From: CALMNV01 sp035688975
GTDB taxonomy: Bacteria > Actinomycetota > Actinomycetes > Actinomycetales > Dermatophilaceae
DNA: 31,875 nt
Reading direction: 5' to 3'
NCBI RefSeq assembly: GCF_035688975.1
Contig: NZ_DASSMH010000129.1
Span: 1 to 31,875 of the forward strand
Shown: piece by piece, positions 1 through 7,222 of the stretch
How the letters are laid out: each line of letters opens with the position of its first letter
How positions within the stretch are numbered: position 1 is the stretch's first letter
Notes under the pieces: model-generated
Told to the model about the DNA's origin: nothing
Databases searched by the model: none
Seen by the model: only the letters and a program-made list of their open reading frames with translations
Made by a program: the position numbers and the translations under genes

Positions 1-1
1 G

Positions 2-412
2 CAGAACAGCACCGGGACGATGACGATCACCGCCGACGACAGCACCGGCACCGGAGCGGGCTGGAACGTCACCGAGCAGGTGAGCAACTTGATCTACACC
101 GGCAGCTACACCGGCACCGACATCCCGGCCGCCAACCTGGCCATCACCTCCGTCGGCGCCGTGACGGCCACCGCGGGACAGACCGTCGACAACACCGGCA
201 CGGATTTGTCGCCCACGGGTCCGCAGAGCGCGAACAAGACCAGCGGCGTGACCGGCACCCTCGAGACGGCGCGGACGGTCTTCCGGGCGGGCGTGAACTA
301 CGGTCTCGGCACGTACACCCTCCCGGTCAACCTCAACCTCGAGGTGCCCGCCGACAGCCGCGTCGGCACCTACACCGGGACGCTGACGACCACGATCACC
401 AGCGCTCCGTGA
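2..412 (+). CDS. WxL-like surface protein, 5' end outside window
   Basis: The frame is open from the left edge of the window, so the N-terminus and any signal peptide are missing; 136 residues are visible. It aligns along its whole length with the next gene (531-1091): shared blocks are GAGWxVxEQ, a following YTG, an ALxTARTV/SPRTV-type block, a GxGTY block and the ending TYTGTLTTTITSAP. This layout matches the C-terminal WxL domain of Gram-positive secreted proteins, which binds peptidoglycan non-covalently. The first motif is W-x-V rather than W-x-L, and in the second the tryptophan is replaced by threonine, so it is a divergent member. It is rich in Thr, Gly and Ala, as expected of an exported beta-rich wall protein. 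A strong terminator follows directly, so it is transcribed separately from the second copy. The family call is by motif and neighbourhood; the exact ligand is unknown. Confidence 0.7.
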   Translation, partial: QNSTGTMTITADDSTGTGAGWNVTEQVSNLIYTGSYTGTDIPAANLAITSVGAVTATAGQTVDNTGTDLSPTGPQSANKTSGVTGTLETARTVFRAGVNYGLGTYTLPVNLNLEVPADSRVGTYTGTLTTTITSAP

Positions 413-452
413 GCCTTGCCATGAGCGGCTAGTCACACCGCGTGCCACACTG

Positions 453-491
453 GAGCAGGGCCGGAGCGAGTTGTCCGGCCCTGCTCTGTTT
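453..491 (+). terminator. Intrinsic terminator after the first WxL-like gene
   Basis: A perfect 12-bp inverted repeat (GAGCAGGGCCGG ... CCGGCCCTGCTC) has a 10-nt loop and is followed by TGTTT. It lies 40 bp after the stop at 412 and before the next start at 531. It is one of the few hairpins in the window with any T-rich tail. Confidence 0.8.
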
Positions 492-530
492 CTGCCGATT
501 GACGCCGACTGACTCCGAGGAGCCGAGCCC

Positions 531-1091
531 GTGTCCTTGCGCCACGTTCGTGCCGTGTCGGCCGTGCTGCTGGTCTCCACCTTCGCGGTGGTCACGGCAG
601 GGCCTGCCGGGGCCTCTCTCACCGCCACCGTGGCCGACCTTGTGCTGCCCGCGACCCCGTACTCTCACCGGGCACAGACCACGTCGGGCAGGCTCGTGCT
701 CACCGCTGCCGACAGCACCAGCGTGTGCACGCCGCCGGGGTCGGGTGTCGGCTCCGGCGCCGGCTGGCACGTGTCGGAGCAGGCCTCGGACCTGACCTAC
801 ACCGGGCCCAACCATGGGGCGGACATCGCTGCGGCGAAGCTGGCGATCGTGTCCGTCGAAGAGCCCGTGGTCGTTGCCGGCATGCCCGTCGACCCCGTCG
901 GAGGCCCACGCGTGCCCCACACGTCCCCGGTGGGCTCGCTCGACTCGCCACGCACGGTGCTCTCCGCCGAGCCGGGCTACGGGTGCGGCACCTACCGACA
1001 GGGCATCACGCTCGAACTGAGCATTCCCCCGCGCGCGCGGGCGGGGACCTATACCGCCACGATCACCACGACGATCGCCGCGGGACCGTGA
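531..1091 (+). CDS. WxL-like secreted surface protein
   Basis: This 186-residue protein starts at GTG 531, with GAGGAG eight bases upstream. It has a Sec-type signal peptide: Arg near the N-terminus, a hydrophobic run through about residue 25 and a likely cleavage after AGA around residues 27-29. The mature part is a divergent WxL-like domain homologous to the truncated gene at 2-412, with GAGWHVSEQ in the middle and TYTATITTTIAAGP at the C-terminus. Unlike the first copy it has two cysteines (VCTPPG and GYGCGTY), which could form a disulfide outside the cell. Its stop overlaps a possible GTG of the next gene, a WxL-interacting protein, so the two are probably co-transcribed. It looks like one half of a wall-surface complex. 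A tandem duplication with the upstream copy is the simplest origin. Confidence 0.72.
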   Translation: MSLRHVRAVSAVLLVSTFAVVTAGPAGASLTATVADLVLPATPYSHRAQTTSGRLVLTAADSTSVCTPPGSGVGSGAGWHVSEQASDLTYTGPNHGADIAAAKLAIVSVEEPVVVAGMPVDPVGGPRVPHTSPVGSLDSPRTVLSAEPGYGCGTYRQGITLELSIPPRARAGTYTATITTTIAAGP

Positions 1092-1141
1092 CGACGCGCG
1101 CCCGGGCGCCCTTGGCCGCCTCAGAGAAAGCACCCACCACC

Positions 1142-2152
1142 ATGCTCGGATCACTCACGGGACGGGCCTCGGCGGTCCTGCTGACCATCGGTTGCCTCCT
1201 GGGTCTGTCGGCCGGTCCTTCGACGGCCGCCTCGACGACGCCCGCCGCCCAGCCCGTCAAGCTCAGCCTCAAGCCCGCGGGCCAGGCCGGCGCCTACTTC
1301 GACCTCGTCCTGCGGCCGGGCGAGACCAAACCGCTCAAGGTCGAGCTGGGCAACAACGCGGCCGTTCCCCTCGCCGCGCGCACCTATGCCGCGGACGCCT
1401 ACACCATCATCAACGGAGGCTTCGGGGCGAGGGACCGCAACAGCCGGCCCACCGGCACGACGACCTGGCTGCGCTACGCCAACGAGGTGGTGCAGCTGCC
1501 TCCCGGGAGAGCGCAGCTGCGTTCGTTCACGGTCGCGGTCCCTCGGGGCACGGCGCCCGGGCAGTACCTCACGAGCCTCGTCCTGGAGAACGACCAGCCC
1601 GTGAAGGGATCGGGCGCCGTCGCCCTCGACCAGGTGATCCGTCAGGCCGTCGCGGTCTCCATCCGCGTGCCGGGGGCCGCGCGGCCGGCCCTGCGGCTGG
1701 GCGGCGCCGGGCACACAGTGGCGGCTGAGCACTCGGTCGTGCGCGTGAAGGTCACGAACGCCGGCAACATGAACCTCAAGCCGGCCGGCACGCTCGTCAT
1801 CCACGACGACACGGGTCGCACGGTCTCGCAGGCCCCCATCACCATGGGGTCGTTCTACGCCCACGACACCACGTCCGTGGAGGCGACGCTCGGCGGGAAG
1901 CTGGCGCCAGGCCAGTACACCGCCGACCTCACCCTGACCGACGCGCCAACGAAGGTCACGGCGAAGGCGACCGGCCTGCGTTTCACCGTGGCGGCACCGG
2001 TGTCGAACACCTCCGGCGGAGCCGCGGTCGGACGGCTACCGGAGATCCTGCAGGGTGGGGGATCCGTGGGGCCCTACCTTGCAGCTGCGGGCGTCCTGCT
2101 CGTGCTGGCGCTGCTCCTCGTGCGACGCCGGGCACGGCGACGCCGCTCGTGA
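1142..2152 (+). CDS. WxL-interacting protein (DUF916/DUF3324 type), membrane-anchored
   Basis: This 336-residue protein has a signal peptide (TGRASAVLLTIGCLLGLSAG) with cleavage near residue 30. The mature N-terminal half carries AYFDLVLRPGETKPLKVELGN, the hallmark of the DUF916 / WxL-interacting peptidoglycan-binding domain. Around residues 190-290 a second beta-domain resembles the DUF3324 host-binding domain (VRVKVTNAGNMNLKPAG). A single transmembrane helix (YLAAAGVLLVLALLLV) and an Arg-rich cytoplasmic tail close the protein. In low-GC Gram-positives such proteins are encoded next to WxL proteins and tether them at the surface; the pairing here is the same. I chose ATG 1142 because it puts the signal peptide at the N-terminus and has AGAGAAAG upstream. 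GTG 1088 overlaps the previous stop and is possible, but adds 18 polar residues before the signal. Confidence 0.8.
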   Translation: MLGSLTGRASAVLLTIGCLLGLSAGPSTAASTTPAAQPVKLSLKPAGQAGAYFDLVLRPGETKPLKVELGNNAAVPLAARTYAADAYTIINGGFGARDRNSRPTGTTTWLRYANEVVQLPPGRAQLRSFTVAVPRGTAPGQYLTSLVLENDQPVKGSGAVALDQVIRQAVAVSIRVPGAARPALRLGGAGHTVAAEHSVVRVKVTNAGNMNLKPAGTLVIHDDTGRTVSQAPITMGSFYAHDTTSVEATLGGKLAPGQYTADLTLTDAPTKVTAKATGLRFTVAAPVSNTSGGAAVGRLPEILQGGGSVGPYLAAAGVLLVLALLLVRRRARRRRS

Positions 2153-2273
2153 GCCGCCGCCTCCCAACGCGAGGCCACCGTGCGCGCGTGAGGTGGTCAG
2201 GCGCGCGATGACGGGAGCACGGTGTCCGGGAGCGCGCACGGTGGCGCAGGCGCCGACCAGTGACGCGGCACAG

Positions 2274-2298
2274 CCCGGAACCCCTTGCGGGGCCCGGG
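2274..2298. terminator. Weak hairpin between WxL cluster and tRNA-Arg
   Basis: CCCGG and CCGGG flank a CCCC/GGGG inner stem with a TTGC loop and a small bulge. There is no T-tract. It lies between a plus-strand gene ending at 2152 and a minus-strand tRNA ending at 2319, so it could act on either transcript. The rest of 2153-2318 shows nothing else except one CGGCATAC word at 2305-2312. Confidence 0.35.
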
Positions 2299-2318
2299 CG
2301 GTCGCGGCATACCAAGGG

Positions 2319-2390
2319 TGCCCCCGGCAGGATTCGAACCTGCGCTCCCGCCTCCGGAGGGCGGTGCTCTATCCCCTGAGCTACGGGGGC
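2319..2390 (-). tRNA. tRNA-Arg (anticodon CCG)
   Basis: On the minus strand a 72-nt cloverleaf reads GCCCCCG / D arm GCTC...GAGC / anticodon stem CCGCC with loop CTCCGGA / variable loop GAGC / T arm GCAGG-TTCGAAT-CCTGC / CGGGGGC plus discriminator A. The anticodon CCG reads CGG (Arg). CCA is not encoded. It is divergent from the ArgS-like gene at 2484; tRNA-Arg(CCG) beside argS is a known arrangement in this conserved actinobacterial block. Confidence 0.97.
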
Positions 2391-2418
2391 GGCCACCCGC
2401 ACTTTCGTGCGCCCCGCG

Positions 2419-2424
2419 AGACTA
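2419..2424 (-). promoter_or_regulatory. Candidate -10 box for tRNA-Arg
   Basis: The minus strand reads TAGTCT, a good TANNNT -10, 28 bp upstream of the tRNA 5' end. No clear -35 box is visible. It lies in the 93-bp divergent region shared with the ArgS-like gene. Confidence 0.35.
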
Positions 2425-2470
2425 GCAGCACCGCGCCGGGATCGAGGAATGCGCCCTCCCCGGCGGCTCG

Positions 2471-2476
2471 TAGACT
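2471..2476 (+). promoter_or_regulatory. Candidate -10 box for leaderless ArgS-like gene
   Basis: TAGACT ends seven bases before ATG 2484. This is the spacing expected if transcription starts at the A of the start codon, a common arrangement in actinobacteria. No Shine-Dalgarno sequence is visible before the ATG, which agrees with a leaderless transcript. Confidence 0.5.
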
Positions 2477-2483
2477 CGCGCCC

Positions 2484-3278
2484 ATGACGCCGGAGCAGCT
2501 GCGGTCGGCGATCGCCGACTCGGTGGCCGCGGCGGTGGGCGCGGGGGAGCTGCCCCCCGAGGCCCGCGGTGGCCCTCCCGGGGGCGTGCCGCTCCGGCCC
2601 GCCGAGGTGCGTCCGACCGGTGCGGACGCCGACTGGGTCTCGCCCGTCGCGATCCGGTGGGCGCCGTCGCTGCGCCTCTCACCGCGCGGCGTCGCCACCG
2701 TCCTCGCCGAGCGGCTCTGCGGCAGGCCCGACGTCGACGCGGTCGCGGTGGTGGGGGACGGGCTGCTGGCCCTCACCCTCAGCGACGCCGCGCGGTCGAG
2801 CATCGTCCCGGCGATCCTCGCCGCGCCGGACAGGTATGCCGCCGGCGGCCTGGGCTACGTCCGGGTGCCCGACGAGCCGGCCGGGTCCCGGCCGCCCGGT
2901 GACCCCGTGCGGCGGGTGCAGCTGTCGCATGCGCGACTCTGCCGCCTCCTTCGCAACGCCGCCGCCGCGGGGGTGCTCCTGCGGGGCGGCGAGCGGGTGG
3001 AGGAGCTCGCACTCGAGTCCGAGCGACGGCTCCTCGTGGCCCTCGCGGACCAGCCCGAGCGCCTGGCGCGCCATGCGTGCGACGACCAGGAGCTGCTCCG
3101 AGCTGTCGCCGACCTGGCGGCGCGTGCCGACGGGTGGACCCACCCGCTGCGGCCCGCCCGGCTCGGGGAGCCGGTGCTGGCGGTCCACGGCGCGCGGGTG
3201 GCTCTCGCGACCGCCGCTCGGATCGTCTTGCGCAATGGACTCGCCCGGCTCGGCGCGAGTGCCCCGGAGAGGATGTGA
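2484..3278 (+). CDS. nrtL: ArgS-related anticodon-binding protein without catalytic core
   Basis: At 264 residues this is under half the length of arginyl-tRNA synthetase (about 550-590). Residues 1-120 match the ArgS N-terminal additional domain: MTPEQLRSAI start, VAIRWA, a long LSPRGVATVLAERL helix, then VAVVGDGLLALTLSDAA. Residues about 140-264 match the DALR anticodon-binding domain (RRVQLSHARLCRLLRNAA, then a helical bundle with LATAARIVLRNGLARLG). The roughly 300-residue Rossmann core between them, with its HIGH and KMSKS signatures, is absent. The protein therefore cannot activate arginine by the class I mechanism, but may still bind tRNA-Arg. It occupies the place usually held by argS upstream of lysA, ends 2 bp before lysA, and is divergent from tRNA-Arg(CCG). 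The symbol follows a database name I recall for such proteins and is tentative. The function (tRNA binding, regulation) is inferred. Confidence 0.8.
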   Translation: MTPEQLRSAIADSVAAAVGAGELPPEARGGPPGGVPLRPAEVRPTGADADWVSPVAIRWAPSLRLSPRGVATVLAERLCGRPDVDAVAVVGDGLLALTLSDAARSSIVPAILAAPDRYAAGGLGYVRVPDEPAGSRPPGDPVRRVQLSHARLCRLLRNAAAAGVLLRGGERVEELALESERRLLVALADQPERLARHACDDQELLRAVADLAARADGWTHPLRPARLGEPVLAVHGARVALATAARIVLRNGLARLGASAPERM

Positions 3279-3280
3279 GG

Positions 3281-4699
3281 ATGCGCGCACACGAAGCGGG
3301 AGCCCTGCACGCCGAGGGCTACGGTGGGCCCTCCTGGCTGCGACCGCCGGCCGACGTCAACGCCCTCGTCCCGTCGCTGTGGGCCCGGTCGGTCGAGCGA
3401 GGTGCCGACGGCGCGCTCACCGTCGGGGGGCTGAGCGCGCTGGAGCTCGCGCGCGAGTTCGGCACACCGGCATACGTCATCGACGAGGACGACTTCCGCT
3501 CTCGCGCAAGGGAGTTCAAGCAGACGTATGCCGAGGTCTTCTCGGGCATCGCCGGCGGGGTCGACGTCTACTACGCCGGCAAGGCGTTCCTGTGCACGGA
3601 GGTCGCCCGGTGGGTCAGGGAAGAGGACCTCTTCCTCGACGTCGCCTCCGGCGGCGAGCTCGCGGTGGCCGTCCGCGCGGGAGTGCCGGGCGAGCGGATC
3701 GGCGTGCACGGCAACAACAAGAGCGTGGCCGAGATCCGGGCCGCGCTCGACTACGGCGTCGGGCGGATCATCGTCGACTCGCTCCAGGAGATCGAGCGGG
3801 TCTCGGAGGTCGCGGCCGAGCTCGGCGTCGTCGCCCCGGTGCTCATCCGGGTCACCGTGGGGGTCGAGGCGCACACCCACGAGTTCATCGCCACCGCGCA
3901 CGAGGACCAGAAGTTCGGCCTGTCCCTCGCCGGCGGCCACGCCCTCGAGGCCGCGAAGCGCGTCCTCGCCCGCCCGGACACCCTCCGGCTGCTCGGCCTG
4001 CACAGCCACATCGGCTCGCAGATCTTCGACACCTCCGGCTTCGAGGTGTCGACCCGGCGGATCCTCGGCCTGCATCTGCAGATCGCCCGGGAGCTCGGCC
4101 ACGAGCTGCCCGAGCTCGACCTGGGCGGCGGCTTCGGCATCGCCTACACCACCCAGCACGACCCGCTCTCGCCGAAGCGCCTCGCCGAGGGCATGGCGCG
4201 CATCGTCGAGCTGGAGTGTCGTGCCGACGGCGTCGCGGTCCCGAGGATCTCGATCGAGCCCGGGCGGGCCATCGCGGGGCCGAGCACCTTCACGCTCTAC
4301 GAGGTGGGGACGGTCAAGCCGGTCGACCTCGACGGCGGCGCCTCGCGCCTCTACGTGTCCGTGGACGGCGGGATGAGCGACAACGTGCGCACGGCTCTCT
4401 ACGACGCGGACTACTCGTGCACGCTCGCGGGCCGCCGCTCGGACGCCGAGCCGGTGCTCGCCCGCGTCGTGGGCAAGCACTGCGAGAGCGGCGACATCGT
4501 CGTCAAGGACGAGTTCCTGCCGGGGGACGTGCGACCCGGGGACCTGCTGGCGGTGCCGGGGACCGGCGCCTACTGCCGGTCCCTGTCCAGCCAGTACAAC
4601 CACACGCCCCGGCCCCCCGTCGTGGCCGTGCGGGGCGGGGAGGCGAGGGTCGTCGTGCGCCGTGAGACGATCGAGGACATCCTCGCCCTGGACGTCTGA
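3281..4699 (+). CDS. lysA: Diaminopimelate decarboxylase
   Basis: LysA catalyses the last step of lysine synthesis: meso-diaminopimelate to L-lysine plus CO2, with pyridoxal phosphate. The 472-residue length is normal for the actinobacterial form. The PLP lysine is K101 in YYAGKAF. Other signatures are HSHIGSQIFD, the phosphate-binding GGGFGIAY, EPGRAI, and the CESGD/GAYCRSLSSQYN blocks that contribute to the dimeric active site. The fold is an alanine-racemase-like barrel followed by a beta domain. The start ATG 3281 lies two bases after the upstream stop and has GAGAGGA nearby, so it is probably translationally coupled to the ArgS-like gene. It heads the lysA-hom-thrC-thrB amino-acid block. 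Confidence 0.97.
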   Translation: MRAHEAGALHAEGYGGPSWLRPPADVNALVPSLWARSVERGADGALTVGGLSALELAREFGTPAYVIDEDDFRSRAREFKQTYAEVFSGIAGGVDVYYAGKAFLCTEVARWVREEDLFLDVASGGELAVAVRAGVPGERIGVHGNNKSVAEIRAALDYGVGRIIVDSLQEIERVSEVAAELGVVAPVLIRVTVGVEAHTHEFIATAHEDQKFGLSLAGGHALEAAKRVLARPDTLRLLGLHSHIGSQIFDTSGFEVSTRRILGLHLQIARELGHELPELDLGGGFGIAYTTQHDPLSPKRLAEGMARIVELECRADGVAVPRISIEPGRAIAGPSTFTLYEVGTVKPVDLDGGASRLYVSVDGGMSDNVRTALYDADYSCTLAGRRSDAEPVLARVVGKHCESGDIVVKDEFLPGDVRPGDLLAVPGTGAYCRSLSSQYNHTPRPPVVAVRGGEARVVVRRETIEDILALDV

Positions 4700-4809
4700 C
4701 GCCGGGAGGGGCCCGGCGACCCCTCGGGGGGGTGGAGATCCTCCGCCGCCGCTGTCCGGATCGCGAAACAATGCCCGTCCACCAGGCGGACGAACGGCAG
4801 GATTCCCAC

Positions 4810-6123
4810 GTGGCAAGTGCAAGCAAGCAGTCCTTGCGGGTCGCCCTGCTCGGGTGCGGCGTCGTCGGCAGCGCCGTCGCGCGCCTGCTCACCGAGCACG
4901 CCGAGGACCTCGCGGCCCGGGTCGGGCGGCCTCTCGAGATCGTCGGCGTCGCGGTGCGCCGGGCCGGGCGGGACCGCTCCGAGACCGGCGTCGACGCGAG
5001 CCTCTTCACGACCGACGCGGAGGACCTCGTCACGCGGGCCGACGTCGTCGTCGAGGTCATCGGCGGCATCGAGCCGGCCCGCTCGCTCCTGCTGCGGGCG
5101 ATGGCGCACGGCGCCTCCGTCGTCACCGCCAACAAGGCGCTCCTCGCCGAGGACGGGCCCACCCTGTATGCCGCGGCCGCGGAGCACGGCGTCGACCTCT
5201 ACTACGAGGCGGCCGTCGCGGGCGCCATCCCGCTCCTGCGTCCGCTCCGGGAGTCGCTCGCGGGCGACGACGTGCGCCGGGTGCTCGGCATCGTCAACGG
5301 CACGACGAACTACGTCCTCGACAAGATGGACACCACGGGAGCCGGCTTCTCCGACGCGGTCGAGCAGGCACAGGCCCTCGGCTACGCCGAGGCCGACCCG
5401 ACGGCCGACGTCGAGGGCTTCGACGCCGCCGCCAAGGCCGCGATCCTCGCCTCCCTTGCCTTCCACACCCGCGTGGCGAGCACCGACGTCTACCGGGAGG
5501 GCATCACCGAGGTGACGGCGGCCGACGTCGCGGCCGCGCGCGAGATGGACAGCGTCGTCAAGCTGCTCGCCATCTGTGAACGCACCGACAAGGGCGTGTC
5601 CGTGCGCGTGCACCCCGCGATGATCCCCCGCACCCACCCGCTGGCCGGGGTCCGCGAGGCGTTCAACGCCGTCTTCGTCGAGGCCGTCGCGGCCGGCGAG
5701 CTGATGTTCTACGGCAAGGGCGCCGGCGGCGACCCCACGGCCTCCGCGGTCCTCGGCGACCTCGTCGCCGTGGCGCGGCACCGGGTGGCCGGCGGGCTCG
5801 GGCCCGGCGAGTCGAGCTATGCCGACCTGCCCGTCCTCGACGTCGGCCAAGCGCTGACGCGCTACCACATCAGCCTCGAGATCGAGGACCGGTCCGGCGT
5901 GCTCGCCAAGGTCGCGGCGGCCTTCGCCGACAACGACGTGTCGATCGAGACGGTGCGCCAGCAGCTCGTGCCCGCCACCGAGGACGGCGGTGGCGGCGGG
6001 GCGATCCTCATCATCGTCACCCACACCGCGACGGACGCCGCCCTCAGCGCCACGGTCGAGGTGCTGCGCACCCTCGACGTCGTCCGCGGTGTCAACTCGG
6101 TCATGCGCGTGGAAGGGTCGTGA
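4810..6123 (+). CDS. hom: Homoserine dehydrogenase with ACT domain
   Basis: Hom reduces aspartate semialdehyde to homoserine with NAD(P)H, the branch point to threonine and methionine. The 437-residue protein has an N-terminal Rossmann motif (LLGCGVVGSAVARLL, residues about 12-26), the NKALLA substrate region, and the conserved ADPTADVEGFDAAAKAAILA catalytic segment. From about residue 351 there is a C-terminal ACT domain (YHISLEIEDRSGVLAKVAAA), the usual site of threonine feedback. GTG 4810 was chosen because GGCAGGA precedes it and the Rossmann motif then falls at the usual distance. ATG 4771 is in frame but lacks a ribosome site. The 110-bp gap after lysA shows no clear promoter. The stop overlaps the thrC start (TGATG). 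Confidence 0.95.
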   Translation: MASASKQSLRVALLGCGVVGSAVARLLTEHAEDLAARVGRPLEIVGVAVRRAGRDRSETGVDASLFTTDAEDLVTRADVVVEVIGGIEPARSLLLRAMAHGASVVTANKALLAEDGPTLYAAAAEHGVDLYYEAAVAGAIPLLRPLRESLAGDDVRRVLGIVNGTTNYVLDKMDTTGAGFSDAVEQAQALGYAEADPTADVEGFDAAAKAAILASLAFHTRVASTDVYREGITEVTAADVAAAREMDSVVKLLAICERTDKGVSVRVHPAMIPRTHPLAGVREAFNAVFVEAVAAGELMFYGKGAGGDPTASAVLGDLVAVARHRVAGGLGPGESSYADLPVLDVGQALTRYHISLEIEDRSGVLAKVAAAFADNDVSIETVRQQLVPATEDGGGGGAILIIVTHTATDAALSATVEVLRTLDVVRGVNSVMRVEGS

Positions 6124-7217
6124 TGGCGCACCAGTGGCGCGGTGTCATCCGCGAGTATGCCGATCGGCTGCCGATGCTGGAGGGCGCGCCGGTCGTCACC
6201 CTGCACGAGGGCGGCACCCCTCTCATCCACGCCGAGAAGCTGTCGGCCCGCGTCGGTGCCGAGGTCCATCTCAAGTACGAGGGGCTGAACCCCACCGGGT
6301 CGTTCAAGGACCGCGGCATGACGACGGCGATCTCCGTGGCGGCCGGCACGGGCGCCCGGGCGGTCATCTGCGCCTCGACGGGCAACACGAGCGCGTCCGC
6401 GGCGGCATACGCGACGAAGGCGGGAATGGCGTGCGGCGTGCTCGTGCCCGAGGGCAAGATCGCCATGGGCAAGCTCAGCCAGGCCATCGCCCACGGTGCC
6501 ACCCTGCTGCAGGTCGACGGCAACTTCGACGACTGCCTCACCTTGGCCCGCAAGCTCGCCGAGGCGTATCCGGTCGAGCTGGTCAACTCGGTCAACCCGG
6601 CTCGGATCGAGGGGCAGAAGACGGCGGCGTTCGAGGTCGTCGACGCGCTCGGGGACGCGCCGGACATCCACTGCCTGCCGGTCGGCAACGCGGGCAACAT
6701 CACGGCCTACTGGCGGGGCTACCGCGAGTACTGCGCCGATCCCGAGGTGAGCCCCACTCCGGGACCGGCCACCCGGCTGCCTGCGATGTGGGGCTTCCAG
6801 GCCGTCGGGGCGGCGCCGATCGTCCTCGGCCACCCGGTCGACCACCCCGAGACCATCGCCACCGCCATCCGCATCGGCAACCCCGCCTCGTGGGCGCAGG
6901 CGATCGTCGCCCGGGACGAGTCCGGTGGGCGCATCGACGCCGTGACGGACGAGCAGATCCTCGAGGCGCACCGCTACCTGTCGGCCGAGGAGGGCGTCTT
7001 CGTCGAGCCCGGGTCGGCGGCCTCGGTCGCCGGGCTGCTCGCCTGCGCGGCGGCCGGCCTCGTGCCCAGCGGGGCGCGGATCGTGTGCACCGTGACCGGG
7101 CACGGCTTGAAGGACCCACAGTGGGCGCTGCGGACGGCCGACGGTTCCGAGGTGGTGCCGACCCGCGTCCCGGTCGACGCCGTCTCCGCCGCCCGTGCCC
7201 TCGGGCTCGAGGACTGA
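6123..7217 (+). CDS. thrC: Threonine synthase
   Basis: ThrC converts O-phosphohomoserine and water to threonine and phosphate, using PLP. The PLP lysine is K62 in NPTGSFKDRGM; the following ASTGNTSASAAAYA loop and the later PVGNAGNITAYW (PLP phosphate binding) are classical fold-type II signatures. The length of 364 residues matches the short bacterial form. ATG 6123 overlaps the hom stop as TGATG and has GGAAGGG upstream; GTG 6120 would add one residue only. Its stop lies 5 bp before thrB, so hom-thrC-thrB is one transcriptional unit in the order used by mycobacteria. Confidence 0.97.
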   Translation: MAHQWRGVIREYADRLPMLEGAPVVTLHEGGTPLIHAEKLSARVGAEVHLKYEGLNPTGSFKDRGMTTAISVAAGTGARAVICASTGNTSASAAAYATKAGMACGVLVPEGKIAMGKLSQAIAHGATLLQVDGNFDDCLTLARKLAEAYPVELVNSVNPARIEGQKTAAFEVVDALGDAPDIHCLPVGNAGNITAYWRGYREYCADPEVSPTPGPATRLPAMWGFQAVGAAPIVLGHPVDHPETIATAIRIGNPASWAQAIVARDESGGRIDAVTDEQILEAHRYLSAEEGVFVEPGSAASVAGLLACAAAGLVPSGARIVCTVTGHGLKDPQWALRTADGSEVVPTRVPVDAVSAARALGLED

Positions 7218-7222
7218 CCCGG

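Noticed and set aside
4771..4809. Earlier ATG start for hom
   Set aside because: No ribosome site, and the extra residues are polar and not part of the Rossmann domain.
4700..4809. Threonine/lysine attenuator or riboswitch before hom
   Set aside because: No leader peptide with Thr/Ile/Lys runs, no T-box sequence and no stable terminator pair is visible.
2855..4822. Long minus-strand frame opposite the ArgS-like gene and lysA
   Set aside because: Shadow of two well-supported plus-strand genes, without recognisable domains or a ribosome site.
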